Source of the DNA: Bacteroidales bacterium
GTDB lineage: Bacteria > Bacteroidota > Bacteroidia > Bacteroidales > P3
DNA length: 64,000 nt
Assembly: GCA_017545365.1 (NCBI GenBank)
Contig: JAFWOP010000053.1
Location: forward strand, 1-64,000
Direction: 5' to 3'
Numbering within the stretch: the first letter of the stretch is position 1; each line of letters opens with the position of its first letter. Shown here piece after piece: positions 51,358 through 59,327 of this stretch. The notes beneath the pieces are model-generated. The model saw only the letters and a list, made by a program, of their open reading frames with translations. It made no database searches and was not told the origin of the DNA. The translations under genes and the position numbers were made by a program.

Positions 51358-51365
51358 CAAAGTTA
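51358..51365 (-). promoter_or_regulatory. -7 promoter box for the carboxyltransferase gene
   Basis: TAACTTTG followed by CA on the minus strand. The leader contains a GGAGAA/TTCTCC hairpin at about 51332-51347. Confidence 0.65.
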
Positions 51366-51406
51366 CGAAAAAAAATTGATTTGCTAAAAAAAGTGTGGCA
51401 GATGAT

Positions 51407-51769
51407 CAGGGCAAACGCATCAAAATCAGTTGTCAGGTATGCCGAAAGTTCATATACGATGTGCGGCAATGCGACTCCGGCCCCAGCCCAAAGGGCTGGA
51501 ACAGATATAGCCTAGGGCAACGCCCTAGGAATCAGTCCACATGCCGACAGATGCAGCCTGTAGGGCTGCGACATCAAGCCCGTGCCAAAATTCGCAGTTG
51601 CAGCCCTGCAGGCTGCTGGTTGCTGCCGTCGTTGTCCCCGTATGGCGGTGCCATACGCTATATCTGTCTGTGCCTTTCAGGCTCACTGAGACATCAAACC
51701 ACTGAGCTTGATTAATTGCAACGTCCTTCTAGAACCCCAAGAATCGTTATATTTGATGCGTTTGCCCTG
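51407..51769. repeat. Hairpin-rich element bounded by 18-bp inverted repeats
   Basis: CAGGGCAAACGCATCAAA (51407-51424) and its exact reverse complement (51752-51769) bound 363 bases with no gene. Inside are five small palindromes: 51484-51499, 51511-51529, 51553-51569, 51600-51616 and 51640-51656. The third copy of the 18-mer lies at 10221-10238. The form fits a non-autonomous mobile element or a Bacteroidota palindromic repeat cluster. Confidence 0.65.
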
Positions 51770-51799
51770 GGCAGATGATGGATTCCAAAACATGAAAGC

Positions 51800-51838
51800 A
51801 AAAGGCCGACCCAACAATTTGTGGTCGGCCTTTGCAAA
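51800..51838 (-). terminator. Terminator of the BspA-repeat lipoprotein gene
   Basis: AAAGGCCGACC / GGTCGGCCTTT with an 11-base loop and a short T run on the minus strand, just after the stop at 51857. Confidence 0.8.
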
Positions 51839-51856
51839 GATTAGCATAATCAATCT

Positions 51857-53728
51857 CTAGTGAGTAATCCATGTGTAACTTACCCCGCTGGTGGGAAGAT
51901 TGGTACTATACATCAATGTGAACTTAATCGCCATGGGGCAGGTGATGGTGCAGGCACCGGAAGCGGTGGCGAGGTTATTGCACATATAATAATAATAACC
52001 TAAACTAAAATTATAAAGATTCAAGCTGGTCAGGCCGCTACAACCATCGAACATCCAACTCATGTCTATCACATTTGAAGTATTGAAACATGAGAGATCA
52101 AGAGTAGTCAGGCTGCTACAGCCTTCGAACATACGGCGCATATCTGTCACACATGAGGTGTTGAAATTCGAGACATCAATGCTGGTCAAACTGCTACAAC
52201 GCTGGAATATGCCGAACATATCTGTCACTCTAGATGTGTTGAAGTGCGAAAGATCCAAGCTAGTCAAGGTGGAACAAGAACTGAACATACTTTCCATATT
52301 TGTCACTCTTGAAGTGTTGAAATTCGAAACATTAAGAGTGGCCAGATTCTCACACGCGGCGAACATACTTTCCATATTTGTCACATTTGAAGTGCTGAAG
52401 CTTGAGACATTCAGGCTAGTCAGATGTCTACAGCACTCGAACATATGGCTCATATCAATCACATTTGGGGTGTTGAAACTTGAGAGATTAAGGCTGGTCA
52501 GACCACAATAACTAAACATATAGCTCATATCCGTCACATTTGAAGTATTGAAGATCGAGGGATCACAGCTAGTCAGTTGCCAACAGCCGTAAAACATGCC
52601 GTTCATACTTGCCACTCTTGAAGTATTAAACCCATTACCAAAATCGATACTGGTAAGGTTGGAAACAATGGACCATTCTCCCCAAGTCCCTGCAAACATC
52701 CAGGAGCAATCTGCATTAGCAAAAATAGTGCTGGCTGAGGTGGACACCACCCAAGTGCCATCGGAAGCCAGATTGCCATAGATGGGATTGGGAGAATTGG
52801 CCGTGGAGAGCAGTGTGCCTGACGTGACGGACGTGTTGTTGTACTCGAAGCGGACAGCAGTGGCCGCGGTGGGGAGAGCCGCATTAAATATAGGGCCGTC
52901 AACCAGATAAGCAAACATGTAGGGAGTCAGGCTGTTCATATTGGCCGTAACCGTGGTGACGGTGTTGTTGACCAGAGTGACATTGGTCTTGGCAAATTCC
53001 TGGTATCCGTCGGCAGTGTTAACGGTAATGGTGACATTGTCGGGTGTCGCAAATGCTGGAACCACTATGTCGAAGACTGCTGTGCCGTTAGCCACGGGGA
53101 GAGTTTCCATGACGGTGTTGTCAGATTTGGCCAAAGTCACCTCATGGCTGCCTGTGGCGGACATGACGATGGCGTCGTCGGCCTGCCCGGCAATGGTGGC
53201 TGTACCGTCGCCGCTGAGGATAGCATTCTCGGAAGCGATGGTGATGCTGGTGATGGCAAGGGCATCATTGGTCTGGTTGTTAACTGTCACGCGTACCACG
53301 GAACAAAGGTTGTGGAACAGCAGTGTGTTGCCGCTGGTAAGGTAGGCACCCATGGGCAGTTCGCAATGCTGGTGGCCGCCCACAACAGAGTAGGTCTGAG
53401 TGGAAGGTAAGGTAACGGGAACCGAAGGGCTGCTGGCAATATTGCTGCCCGCGGCCACAAGGCTGGCAGGATAGATGGCTCGGTAGGAAAGGGCTGCGGC
53501 CACATTGTTAATCTGTCCGTTGGCACCAGCAGCAACAGTAATGGCGTAGGTGCCATCGTTGATTACAATCTGATCGCCATTCTCCCAGCTGGGTAGATGG
53601 TCGTCAACATACACTTTGGCATTCTGGTCGATGACTGCACCGAGGGTGACAGTCTCCTGGTCTTTCTTACAGCTGCTCACCAGGGTCAACAGGGTCAATC
53701 CAGCACAAAGGATAGAGATTCTTTTCAT
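51857..53728 (-). CDS. Fimbrillin-like lipoprotein with BspA-type (DUF285) repeats
   Basis: 623 residues from MKRISI; lipobox VSSC (C20). The N-terminal half (about 30-300) resembles Bacteroidota fimbrillins: WENGDQIVINDGTYAITV, YRAIYPASLV and LPMGAYLTSG. The C-terminal half (about 370-590) is a run of about 24-residue repeats such as FNTSNVTDMSYMFSYC with LTSLNLSS, the DUF285/BspA-like repeat. It ends in a short Cys-containing tail. Predicted surface-exposed adhesin or fimbrial tip protein. It follows a 53-codon ORF by 23 bases and shares its long leader. Confidence 0.9.
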   Translation of the reverse strand: MKRISILCAGLTLLTLVSSCKKDQETVTLGAVIDQNAKVYVDDHLPSWENGDQIVINDGTYAITVAAGANGQINNVAAALSYRAIYPASLVAAGSNIASSPSVPVTLPSTQTYSVVGGHQHCELPMGAYLTSGNTLLFHNLCSVVRVTVNNQTNDALAITSITIASENAILSGDGTATIAGQADDAIVMSATGSHEVTLAKSDNTVMETLPVANGTAVFDIVVPAFATPDNVTITVNTADGYQEFAKTNVTLVNNTVTTVTANMNSLTPYMFAYLVDGPIFNAALPTAATAVRFEYNNTSVTSGTLLSTANSPNPIYGNLASDGTWVVSTSASTIFANADCSWMFAGTWGEWSIVSNLTSIDFGNGFNTSRVASMNGMFYGCWQLTSCDPSIFNTSNVTDMSYMFSYCGLTSLNLSSFNTPNVIDMSHMFECCRHLTSLNVSSFSTSNVTNMESMFAACENLATLNVSNFNTSRVTNMESMFSSCSTLTSLDLSHFNTSRVTDMFGIFQRCSSLTSIDVSNFNTSCVTDMRRMFEGCSSLTTLDLSCFNTSNVIDMSWMFDGCSGLTSLNLYNFSLGYYYYMCNNLATASGACTITCPMAIKFTLMYSTNLPTSGVSYTWITH

Positions 53729-53751
53729 GTTGTGTCCTTTCTTTTTGTTGG

Positions 53752-53913
53752 TTAGTCCCAACTGGCGCTACCTAGAAGGGTGGTACCAGTAGTGGTGGGG
53801 TTAGCATTCGAATCAACCGGACAGAAGGAGAGTCCAAACCCGTCTTCAACGGCTGCATACAACACTCTCACTGAGGGAGCGATGTAGTTGTTTTTCTGAA
53901 ACTTTTCTTTCAT
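53752..53913 (-). CDS. Small 53-residue protein upstream of the fimbrillin-like gene
   Basis: ATG at 53913, stop at 53752. It starts MKEKFQKNNYIAPSVRVLYA, followed by VEDGFGLSF and a Gly/Thr/Ser-rich tail ending SASWD. The form M-K-x(n)-Y-x-x-P-x(n)-E-x-G-x(n)-S is common in Bacteroidota as a short ORF before fimbrillin-like genes. No signal peptide, two Cys-free halves except one CPV. Preceded by an A-rich leader without strong Shine-Dalgarno, typical of the phylum. Function unknown. Confidence 0.65.
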   Translation of the reverse strand: MKEKFQKNNYIAPSVRVLYAAVEDGFGLSFCPVDSNANPTTTGTTLLGSASWD

Positions 53914-53986
53914 TTTGAAACTTTTTTGGTTAATAAAAAGGGGTTAGAATATGATATAAAAAAAATATCCGTGAACTTCTTTTATT

Positions 53987-54090
53987 CCTCGAGGTTCCGG
54001 AAATAACCCTGTGCATACAAAAGAACTCACGGACAAACCGTGAGCGTCTCGTTTCTATTGTATGCACATGAAATTTTCCGGATTTCGAGG
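53987..54090 (-). promoter_or_regulatory. 104-base nested inverted repeat in the 5' leader
   Basis: Arms nest from outside to inside: CCTCGA/TCGAGG (53987-53992 with 54085-54090), CCGGAAA with TTTTCCGG, TGTGCATACAA/TTGTATGCACA (54010-54020 with 54058-54068) and CTCACGG/CCGTGAG (54026-54032 with 54038-54044). It lies in the leader of the small ORF and fimbrillin-like gene, about 75 bases before the ATG. Confidence 0.6.
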
Positions 54091-54216
54091 TGACAATTAG
54101 AAAGCAAAAACGCTTAAATAATATGTCTAATAATACTATATATTCAGTCTAATATCTTGTATCTCATTTTTTTAATTAATACTCTATTATCTTCCATTTG
54201 TCTTCTTTTTACGCTG

Positions 54217-54247
54217 CAAAGATACCAACTTTTTTTCATCCGTGCAA
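54217..54247 (-). promoter_or_regulatory. Promoter of the fimbrillin-like operon
   Basis: Minus strand: TTG at 54245-54247, TATCTTTG at 54217-54224, spacer 20 bases. Start near 54209 gives a leader of about 295 bases before the small ORF. Confidence 0.75.
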
Positions 54248-54337
54248 GGAATGGGGGGAGATTTTTTCTCTCTTCCTTTGCTGGAAAAGCAGGGATATGC
54301 CTAAGGCGGGATGGGTGGGCTGGTGTGGAACGAGGGG

Positions 54338-55105
54338 TCAGAGGTGGAAGAGGAGGCGAGCGGCAAAGGTGGTGGTTTCGGCCACTTCCTGTAGGGTGAT
54401 GCCTCTGAGCTCGGCTATCTTGGCTGCGATGAGGGGGATATAGGCACTCTCGTTGCGCTGCCCACGGTGCGGCACAGGCGCAAGGTAGGGTGCATCGGTT
54501 TCGAGAAGTATGCGTTCCAATGGGGCCTCTTGGGCGATAGACGCGAGGGTGGCATTCTTGAAGGTGACCACCCCGCCAATGCCGATATGGAAACCCATCT
54601 CAATGGCCTTATGCGCCTCTTGGATGCTGCCGCCGAAGCAGTGCATCACGCCACGATAGGTGGGATAGTTGAGGTCGCGGAGGAGGCCAAACAGTTCATT
54701 GTGGGCTTTTCGCACATGCAGACATACCGGCAGCTGGAGCTGGCGGGCCCATGCAAGCTGTTGCTTGAGGGTGTGGAGCTGCTGTTCGAGGAAAGTCTTG
54801 TCCCAATAGAGGTCGAGCCCTATCTCACCTACGGCGCAATAGGAGGCATTGGTGTTGAAGAGCTTTTGCCGGACGATGTCGAGTTCGGCTTGCGGGTCGG
54901 CGGTGACAGAGGTGGGGTGAAGCCCCATCATCTGGCGGAAGCAGTCGGGGAAGGCTTGTGCCAAAGCCTCCTGACGGGGGTGGCTGAGGCTGTCGATAGC
55001 AGGGAGCAACATGAAGGAGACACCAGCGTCAAGCGCACGACGGACAGCTTCAGGCCGGTCGTTGTCGAAGGCTTCGTCGTATAGATGACAATGGGTGTCT
55101 ATCAT
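54338..55105 (-). CDS. TatD-family metal-dependent hydrolase
   Basis: 255 residues, family length. IDTHCHLYDEAF gives the metal-binding HxH, GEIGLDLYWD the bridging Glu, VCLHVRKA and MHCFGG further His ligands, and LETDAPYLAPVPHRG the catalytic Asp region. Probable DNase or related amidohydrolase in the cytoplasm. Its ATG shares a base with the stop of the DUF2520 gene, so they are co-transcribed. Confidence 0.95.
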   Translation of the reverse strand: MIDTHCHLYDEAFDNDRPEAVRRALDAGVSFMLLPAIDSLSHPRQEALAQAFPDCFRQMMGLHPTSVTADPQAELDIVRQKLFNTNASYCAVGEIGLDLYWDKTFLEQQLHTLKQQLAWARQLQLPVCLHVRKAHNELFGLLRDLNYPTYRGVMHCFGGSIQEAHKAIEMGFHIGIGGVVTFKNATLASIAQEAPLERILLETDAPYLAPVPHRGQRNESAYIPLIAAKIAELRGITLQEVAETTTFAARLLFHL

Positions 55106-55866
55106 TACTTCAAGTTCTGCAGGATGGCGGTCAGCTCATTGTAGAGATTCAGCAACTCGGGGTTTTTGGCTAGTAGCTTGCGATGGGCATCGAGTGTTTT
55201 CTCATCGCCACGGACGGCCGGGCCGGTCAGCTGGTATTTGACATCGCCCCACTGAATACGCTTGGCAGTAGTCATGATGAGAGGATAGAGTATCTCGAAG
55301 TCGATTTTGTGACGTTTGCACAGCTGCTGTGCAACGCCGTACAACGCATTGGTGAAGTTGTTGACAAAGACCGAAGAGAGGTGGAGGTACTGACGTTGTT
55401 TGAAGGTAGTATGGTAGATATGGGTAGAAATCATACCAATGAACTCGGCAATTGCATTCTCAGTTATTTCATCAGACCCCTCGATACAGAAGGGGAGCTG
55501 GTTGTACTCGACAGCGACATCGCGCACAAAGGACTGCGGCGACCAAATAACGCCATAGCGCGAACTGGTTTGCTTCAACACTTTGATGGGTACTGCTCCT
55601 GAAGTGTGAAGCACCAGTGCGTCATTGAGATGGAGGTCCAATACCACGTCGTAGAGGGCATCATCGGTTACAGCGATGATGTAGATATTGGATGTGGGAC
55701 GGAGTTTGTCGAACGAGTTAATAGGTTCAGCCACAACCCGGTGAGCGAGGTATTGAGCATGGCTGAGGTCACGCGAATAGATTTGGTCTATCACGTGACC
55801 TCTATTGTACATGGCTAGTGCGAAATGGGTGGCCACATTTCCCGACCCGATAAAGGAGATACGCAT
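55105..55866 (-). CDS. Rossmann-fold DUF2520-type protein
   Basis: 253 residues. The N-terminal NAD(P)-binding motif is ISFIGSGNVATHFALAMY; the C-terminal helical domain contains HLSSVFVNNFTNALYG, and VLHTSGAVPIKVL lies at the cleft, as in the DUF2520 family related to 6-phosphogluconate dehydrogenase-like enzymes. Substrate unknown. Sits between the DUF2795 and TatD genes on the same strand. Confidence 0.92.
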   Translation of the reverse strand: MRISFIGSGNVATHFALAMYNRGHVIDQIYSRDLSHAQYLAHRVVAEPINSFDKLRPTSNIYIIAVTDDALYDVVLDLHLNDALVLHTSGAVPIKVLKQTSSRYGVIWSPQSFVRDVAVEYNQLPFCIEGSDEITENAIAEFIGMISTHIYHTTFKQRQYLHLSSVFVNNFTNALYGVAQQLCKRHKIDFEILYPLIMTTAKRIQWGDVKYQLTGPAVRGDEKTLDAHRKLLAKNPELLNLYNELTAILQNLK

Positions 55867-55921
55867 GATTGCGAGTTTATATAGTTAATAGTAAAGCTAA
55901 TTTGTTCAGGTAGTAGGATTG

Positions 55922-56143
55922 CTAGTATTCGTCCTCTTGGAAGAAGAAGTCTTCTTTGGTTGGGTAATCGGGCCAGAGGTCTTCGATGCTGTCATAAGGA
56001 TCGCCTTCGTCCTCAATTTCCATCAGATTTTCAATTACTTCCATAGGTGCTCCGGTACGTTGGGCATAATCTATCAACTCATCTTTTGTGGCAGGCCACG
56101 GAGCATCCTCTAATTTTGTTGCCAATTCAAGTGTCCAATACAT
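55922..56143 (-). CDS. DUF2795-like small protein
   Basis: 73 residues, acidic C-terminus. LEDAPWPATKDELIDYAQRTGAPMEVIENL matches the DUF2795 pattern (cited by its ends PWPATKDEL and MEVIENL). It lacks membrane segments and is probably cytoplasmic. First gene of a short operon with DUF2520 and TatD genes, driven by the -33/-7 promoter at 56276-56305. Confidence 0.88.
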   Translation of the reverse strand: MYWTLELATKLEDAPWPATKDELIDYAQRTGAPMEVIENLMEIEDEGDPYDSIEDLWPDYPTKEDFFFQEDEY

Positions 56144-56275
56144 CTTTTCCTTTTACTTTTTGTTGTTTTTGGTTCTCTGATTTGGAATTATTTTAACGGA
56201 ACTCGAAAAATCAAAGAGCTGTAATTTAAACGTTTTCAATACGAAGCATATATATGAGCTCACATATACATTTTG

Positions 56276-56305
56276 CAAAAATACACCTTTTTCTGATATG
56301 TGCAA
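56276..56305 (-). promoter_or_regulatory. Promoter of the DUF2795-DUF2520-TatD genes
   Basis: Minus strand: TTG at 56303-56305 and TATTTTTG at 56276-56283, spacer 19 bases. Expected start near 56268, leader about 125 bases. Confidence 0.75.
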
Positions 56306-56311
56306 AAAAAA

Positions 56312-56881
56312 TTACAGGAAACATTCTTTATCGTCTTGTGACACCACCAAAAAGCGCGAGAGGACGAAGAGAAAATCTGAGAGCCGGTTGATGTAGGACT
56401 GTATTGCTGGGTTGGAGGATGCCGTTTCGGAAGAGAAGAGCTCGACGATGCGACGCTCGGCACGCCGGCAAACAGTGCGTGCCACATGGCATTGCGCCGC
56501 CATGGCGTTGCCGCCCGGAATGACGAAGCTGCGGAGTGGCGGCAGGGATGTCTGAATGGCATCAATGGTCTGCTCCACGGTTAAGCAGTGGGCGTTGAGC
56601 TGGCTGCTGTAGTCTTCGATGTCGAAAGGCAGCCGACATGGAGGTTCAGCTTCGGTGGCGAGAAGGGTTTGGATGGTGAAAAGCTGCTTCTGCACCTGCC
56701 GCAACAGGTCGCAATAGGTGTTGAGCGAATCATGGGGCACCATCATCTCTATCAATAGTGCCACATGAGCCCCAAGTTCGTCGACCGTTCCGTAGGCCTC
56801 TACGCGGGGATGACATTTGGCAACGCGGGTACCGCCTATGAGTGAGGTAGTACCCGCGTCACCTGTCTTAGTGTATATCAT
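56312..56881 (-). CDS. PduO-type cob(I)alamin adenosyltransferase
   Basis: 189 residues. The signature TKTGDAGTTSLIGG (4-17) is the ATP-binding N-terminus; FVIPGGN and CHVARTVCRRAERRIV are the cobalamin and trimer-interface segments. Transfers adenosyl from ATP to cob(I)alamin, making coenzyme B12 for enzymes such as the class II ribonucleotide reductase at 20172-22784. It overlaps the NifU-like gene by 4 bases. Last gene of the run beginning at cysS. Confidence 0.95.
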   Translation of the reverse strand: MIYTKTGDAGTTSLIGGTRVAKCHPRVEAYGTVDELGAHVALLIEMMVPHDSLNTYCDLLRQVQKQLFTIQTLLATEAEPPCRLPFDIEDYSSQLNAHCLTVEQTIDAIQTSLPPLRSFVIPGGNAMAAQCHVARTVCRRAERRIVELFSSETASSNPAIQSYINRLSDFLFVLSRFLVVSQDDKECFL

Positions 56882-57123
56882 ACTCTTTCAACAGATTTTA
56901 CTTCAGGAATAACTTTCTTCACGGCACTCTCGATACCCTGTTTGAGAGTTTGGAGGGCATGAGGGCAGGTGCCGCAATGGCCTTTGAGGCGCACCATGAC
57001 AACGCCTTCGTTGGTCATATCGACATACTCTACATCACCACCATCCTGTTGCAGATAGGGGCGTATTTGGTTGAGGGCGTTCTTGACGCGGGCTTCGATG
57101 ATGGGTTTCTCTTGGTCGGTCAT
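56878..57123 (-). CDS. NifU C-terminal-domain iron-sulfur protein
   Basis: 81 residues from MTDQEKP. QQDGGDVEYVDMTNEGVVMV leads to the CxxC pair GHCGTCPHA, the [Fe-S] scaffold site of NfuA/NifU-C proteins. Carries clusters to target proteins; the gene directly upstream encodes an Mrp/NBP35 ATPase with the same role, 7 bases away. A longer in-frame start at 57294 lies inside that gene and was rejected. Confidence 0.93.
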   Translation of the reverse strand: MTDQEKPIIEARVKNALNQIRPYLQQDGGDVEYVDMTNEGVVMVRLKGHCGTCPHALQTLKQGIESAVKKVIPEVKSVERV

Positions 57124-57130
57124 AGTTACT

Positions 57131-58240
57131 TTATTTTTGTAGTTTGCAAATTTCTCTGATGGTGTTTTCGGCCAGCTGCATGAAGGCTTTGCTTTCGGGG
57201 GTTTCCACATCGTTCCAGAGCGAGACGGGCTTCCCGTTGTCACCACTTTCGGCGATGCTCTGCACCAGAGGTATCTCGCCCAGCAGCGGCACATTCATCT
57301 CTTCTGCCAGACGGCGGCAACCTTCTTTGCCGAAGATATAATACTTATGGTCGGGGAGCTCGGCGGGGGTGAAATAGGCCATATTCTCCACAAAACCAAG
57401 GACGGGGATGTTAAGATTGGGGTTGCGGAACAGTTCCACGCCACGGACCACATCGGCGAGGGCCACCTGCTGCGGGGTGCTGACAATGATGGCACCCGTG
57501 ACCGGCAACGTTTGTGCGAGGGTGAGCTGCACATCGCCAGTTCCGGGAGGCATGTCGACCACAAGATAGTCTATCTCGCCCCACCATGTTTCGGTGGCCA
57601 GCTGTTTGAGCGCGCCGGATGCCATCGGACCACGCCAAGCAAGGGCTTTGTCGGCATCGACCAGGAATCCGATAGACATCAGTTTGACGCCATAGCGTTC
57701 GATGGGGAGCATATAGGTCTTGCCATTGTGCTGCTCGCCATAGACGTCTTCTTCTCCAAGGTTGAACATGATGGGAATGGAGGGGCCGTAGATGTCGGCA
57801 TCAATCAGTCCGACCGAGGCACCAGTTTTGGCCAAAGAGACGGCCAGGTTGACTGCGACGGTGCTTTTGCCTACGCCGCCTTTGCCAGAGGCTACGACGA
57901 TGACGTTCTTAACGCCGGGGAAGAGTTCCTTGGGGTCGGGCATTTCGACGGGGCGCGAGGTGAGGTTGACCACCACTTCGGCCTCACGGTCGACATATTC
58001 GTGGATGGCGTTGACGCAGTCGTCGCTCATCCGCTGCTTCATCGGGCAGGCGGGGGTGGTGAGGACCAAGTCGAATGAGACCTTCTTGCCGTCGATGGCT
58101 ATATTTTCAATCATGCCCAGCTCGGTGAGGCTACGCCCTAAGTCGGGGTCGTTAACATGGCTCAGGGCCATTTCTATCATTGTAGAGGTAATCATATCGA
58201 TTGCGTTATTGCTTGATTGCATTACTGTGTTAACATTCAT
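57131..58240 (-). CDS. Mrp/ApbC (NBP35-like) iron-sulfur cluster carrier ATPase
   Basis: 369 residues. N-terminal MIP18/DUF59 domain (about 15-95) with HVNDPDLGRSLTELGMI, then the deviant Walker A motif VASGKGGVGKSTVAVNLA and IDADIYGPSIP. The CxxC usual in cluster-binding NBP35 proteins at the ENM region is absent (ENMAYFTPAELPDHKYY), as in several Bacteroidota proteins; only single cysteines remain. It follows the TlpA-like gene in the minus-strand run. Confidence 0.94.
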   Translation of the reverse strand: MNVNTVMQSSNNAIDMITSTMIEMALSHVNDPDLGRSLTELGMIENIAIDGKKVSFDLVLTTPACPMKQRMSDDCVNAIHEYVDREAEVVVNLTSRPVEMPDPKELFPGVKNVIVVASGKGGVGKSTVAVNLAVSLAKTGASVGLIDADIYGPSIPIMFNLGEEDVYGEQHNGKTYMLPIERYGVKLMSIGFLVDADKALAWRGPMASGALKQLATETWWGEIDYLVVDMPPGTGDVQLTLAQTLPVTGAIIVSTPQQVALADVVRGVELFRNPNLNIPVLGFVENMAYFTPAELPDHKYYIFGKEGCRRLAEEMNVPLLGEIPLVQSIAESGDNGKPVSLWNDVETPESKAFMQLAENTIREICKLQK

Positions 58241-58263
58241 GCGTCAACACATTTAAGCATGTT

Positions 58264-59301
58264 TTAGTTTCCGAAGATTTCTTGTAGTTTGCGTTCCAAA
58301 TCGCTGCCGCGGAGGTTGCGGGCGATAATCTTTCCGTCTCTGTCGATGAGGGTGGTGTTGGGCACCGACATGATGCCGTAGGTCTTACCGCCCGAAGAGG
58401 TCCACCCGTTGAGGTCACTCACATGGTTTGGCCATTCGAGACCGTCGTCCTTGATAGCCTTGAGCCATTTGCCCTTTTCCTTGTCGAGAGAGACGCTGTA
58501 GATTTCAAATCCTTTGTCGTGGTATTTCTTATAGAGGCGCACCACATTGGGGTTTTCCTGACGGCAGGGGCCGCACCAGGAGGCCCAGAAGTCGAGGAGC
58601 ACCACTTTCCCTCGAAGGTCGGAGAGCTTGCGTATATTGCCGTCAGGGTCTTTCATGCTGATATCGGGGGCTTCCATGCCGGGGAGCAGCACTCCGCGTA
58701 GGCGTTCGCTGAGATGCTTCACATAGGGGTCGTTGGGATAGTCTTTCACGAGGGCGTCGCGTATCTCGGTGTAAAGGGCGGCATGGCTTTCGAAGTCCTG
58801 CTCAAAGAAGGTGACCAAGAAGGCACTCATGAGCACATTCTTGTTCTTAGAGAGTAGCTGCTCGATCTGACCAGGGGCCATGGCCTGCAAGGTGGGGTTG
58901 ACAGCTCCGGTGATAATCTCGTTGAACTGACGGTAGAGGTCTACATTGCGGGAGCCTTTGCTCTGGATGACTCTGAAGAAGCGTTGGTCGGGATAGTATT
59001 GTAAATTGACAGTGACCTTCTCCTTGGGTTCGAGCATCAGGTGGCACATGGCTCCATCACGCAGGGTGGTTTGGAGAATGTAGAGCGTCGGTTCCGTGGG
59101 GTTCAGCGTAACCTTGAAATTGCCCGACTTGTCAAGGTTCAGGGTGTCTAACGGTCTGAGCTGGTCACCGACTATCTCGCCTATGACGAGGGAGACACCG
59201 TCGGGAAGGCTGGCGATGGTGCCGGAAAGAGTGGTTTTCTGCGCCGAAAGGCTGCAAGCCGAAAAGAAGGCCATGAGGATTAAGAGATGTATACGTTTCA
59301 T
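58264..59301 (-). CDS. TlpA-like thiol-disulfide lipoprotein with DUF4369 domain
   Basis: 345 residues; lipobox FFSAC (C16). The N-terminal domain (about 20-130) is DUF4369-like, and the C-terminal thioredoxin domain (about 210-345) has the CxxC in FWASWCGPCRQEN and cis-Pro segment SVPNTTL. Likely a periplasmic redox protein. In the run cysS-nudix-ctp-tlpA-mrp-nifU-pduO, spacing 23-26 bases to its neighbours. Confidence 0.93.
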   Translation of the reverse strand: MKRIHLLILMAFFSACSLSAQKTTLSGTIASLPDGVSLVIGEIVGDQLRPLDTLNLDKSGNFKVTLNPTEPTLYILQTTLRDGAMCHLMLEPKEKVTVNLQYYPDQRFFRVIQSKGSRNVDLYRQFNEIITGAVNPTLQAMAPGQIEQLLSKNKNVLMSAFLVTFFEQDFESHAALYTEIRDALVKDYPNDPYVKHLSERLRGVLLPGMEAPDISMKDPDGNIRKLSDLRGKVVLLDFWASWCGPCRQENPNVVRLYKKYHDKGFEIYSVSLDKEKGKWLKAIKDDGLEWPNHVSDLNGWTSSGGKTYGIMSVPNTTLIDRDGKIIARNLRGSDLERKLQEIFGN

Positions 59302-59327
59302 ATCAGTCTATATTAATCGGTTGTTGT

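Noticed and set aside
51407..51769. Considered as an insertion sequence
   Set aside because: No transposase frame fits within the 363 bases; at most a non-autonomous element.
51950..52640. Regularly spaced repeats considered as a CRISPR array
   Set aside because: The period is about 72 bases and the units are in-frame codons of the DUF285 protein repeats, with no constant repeat and unique spacers.
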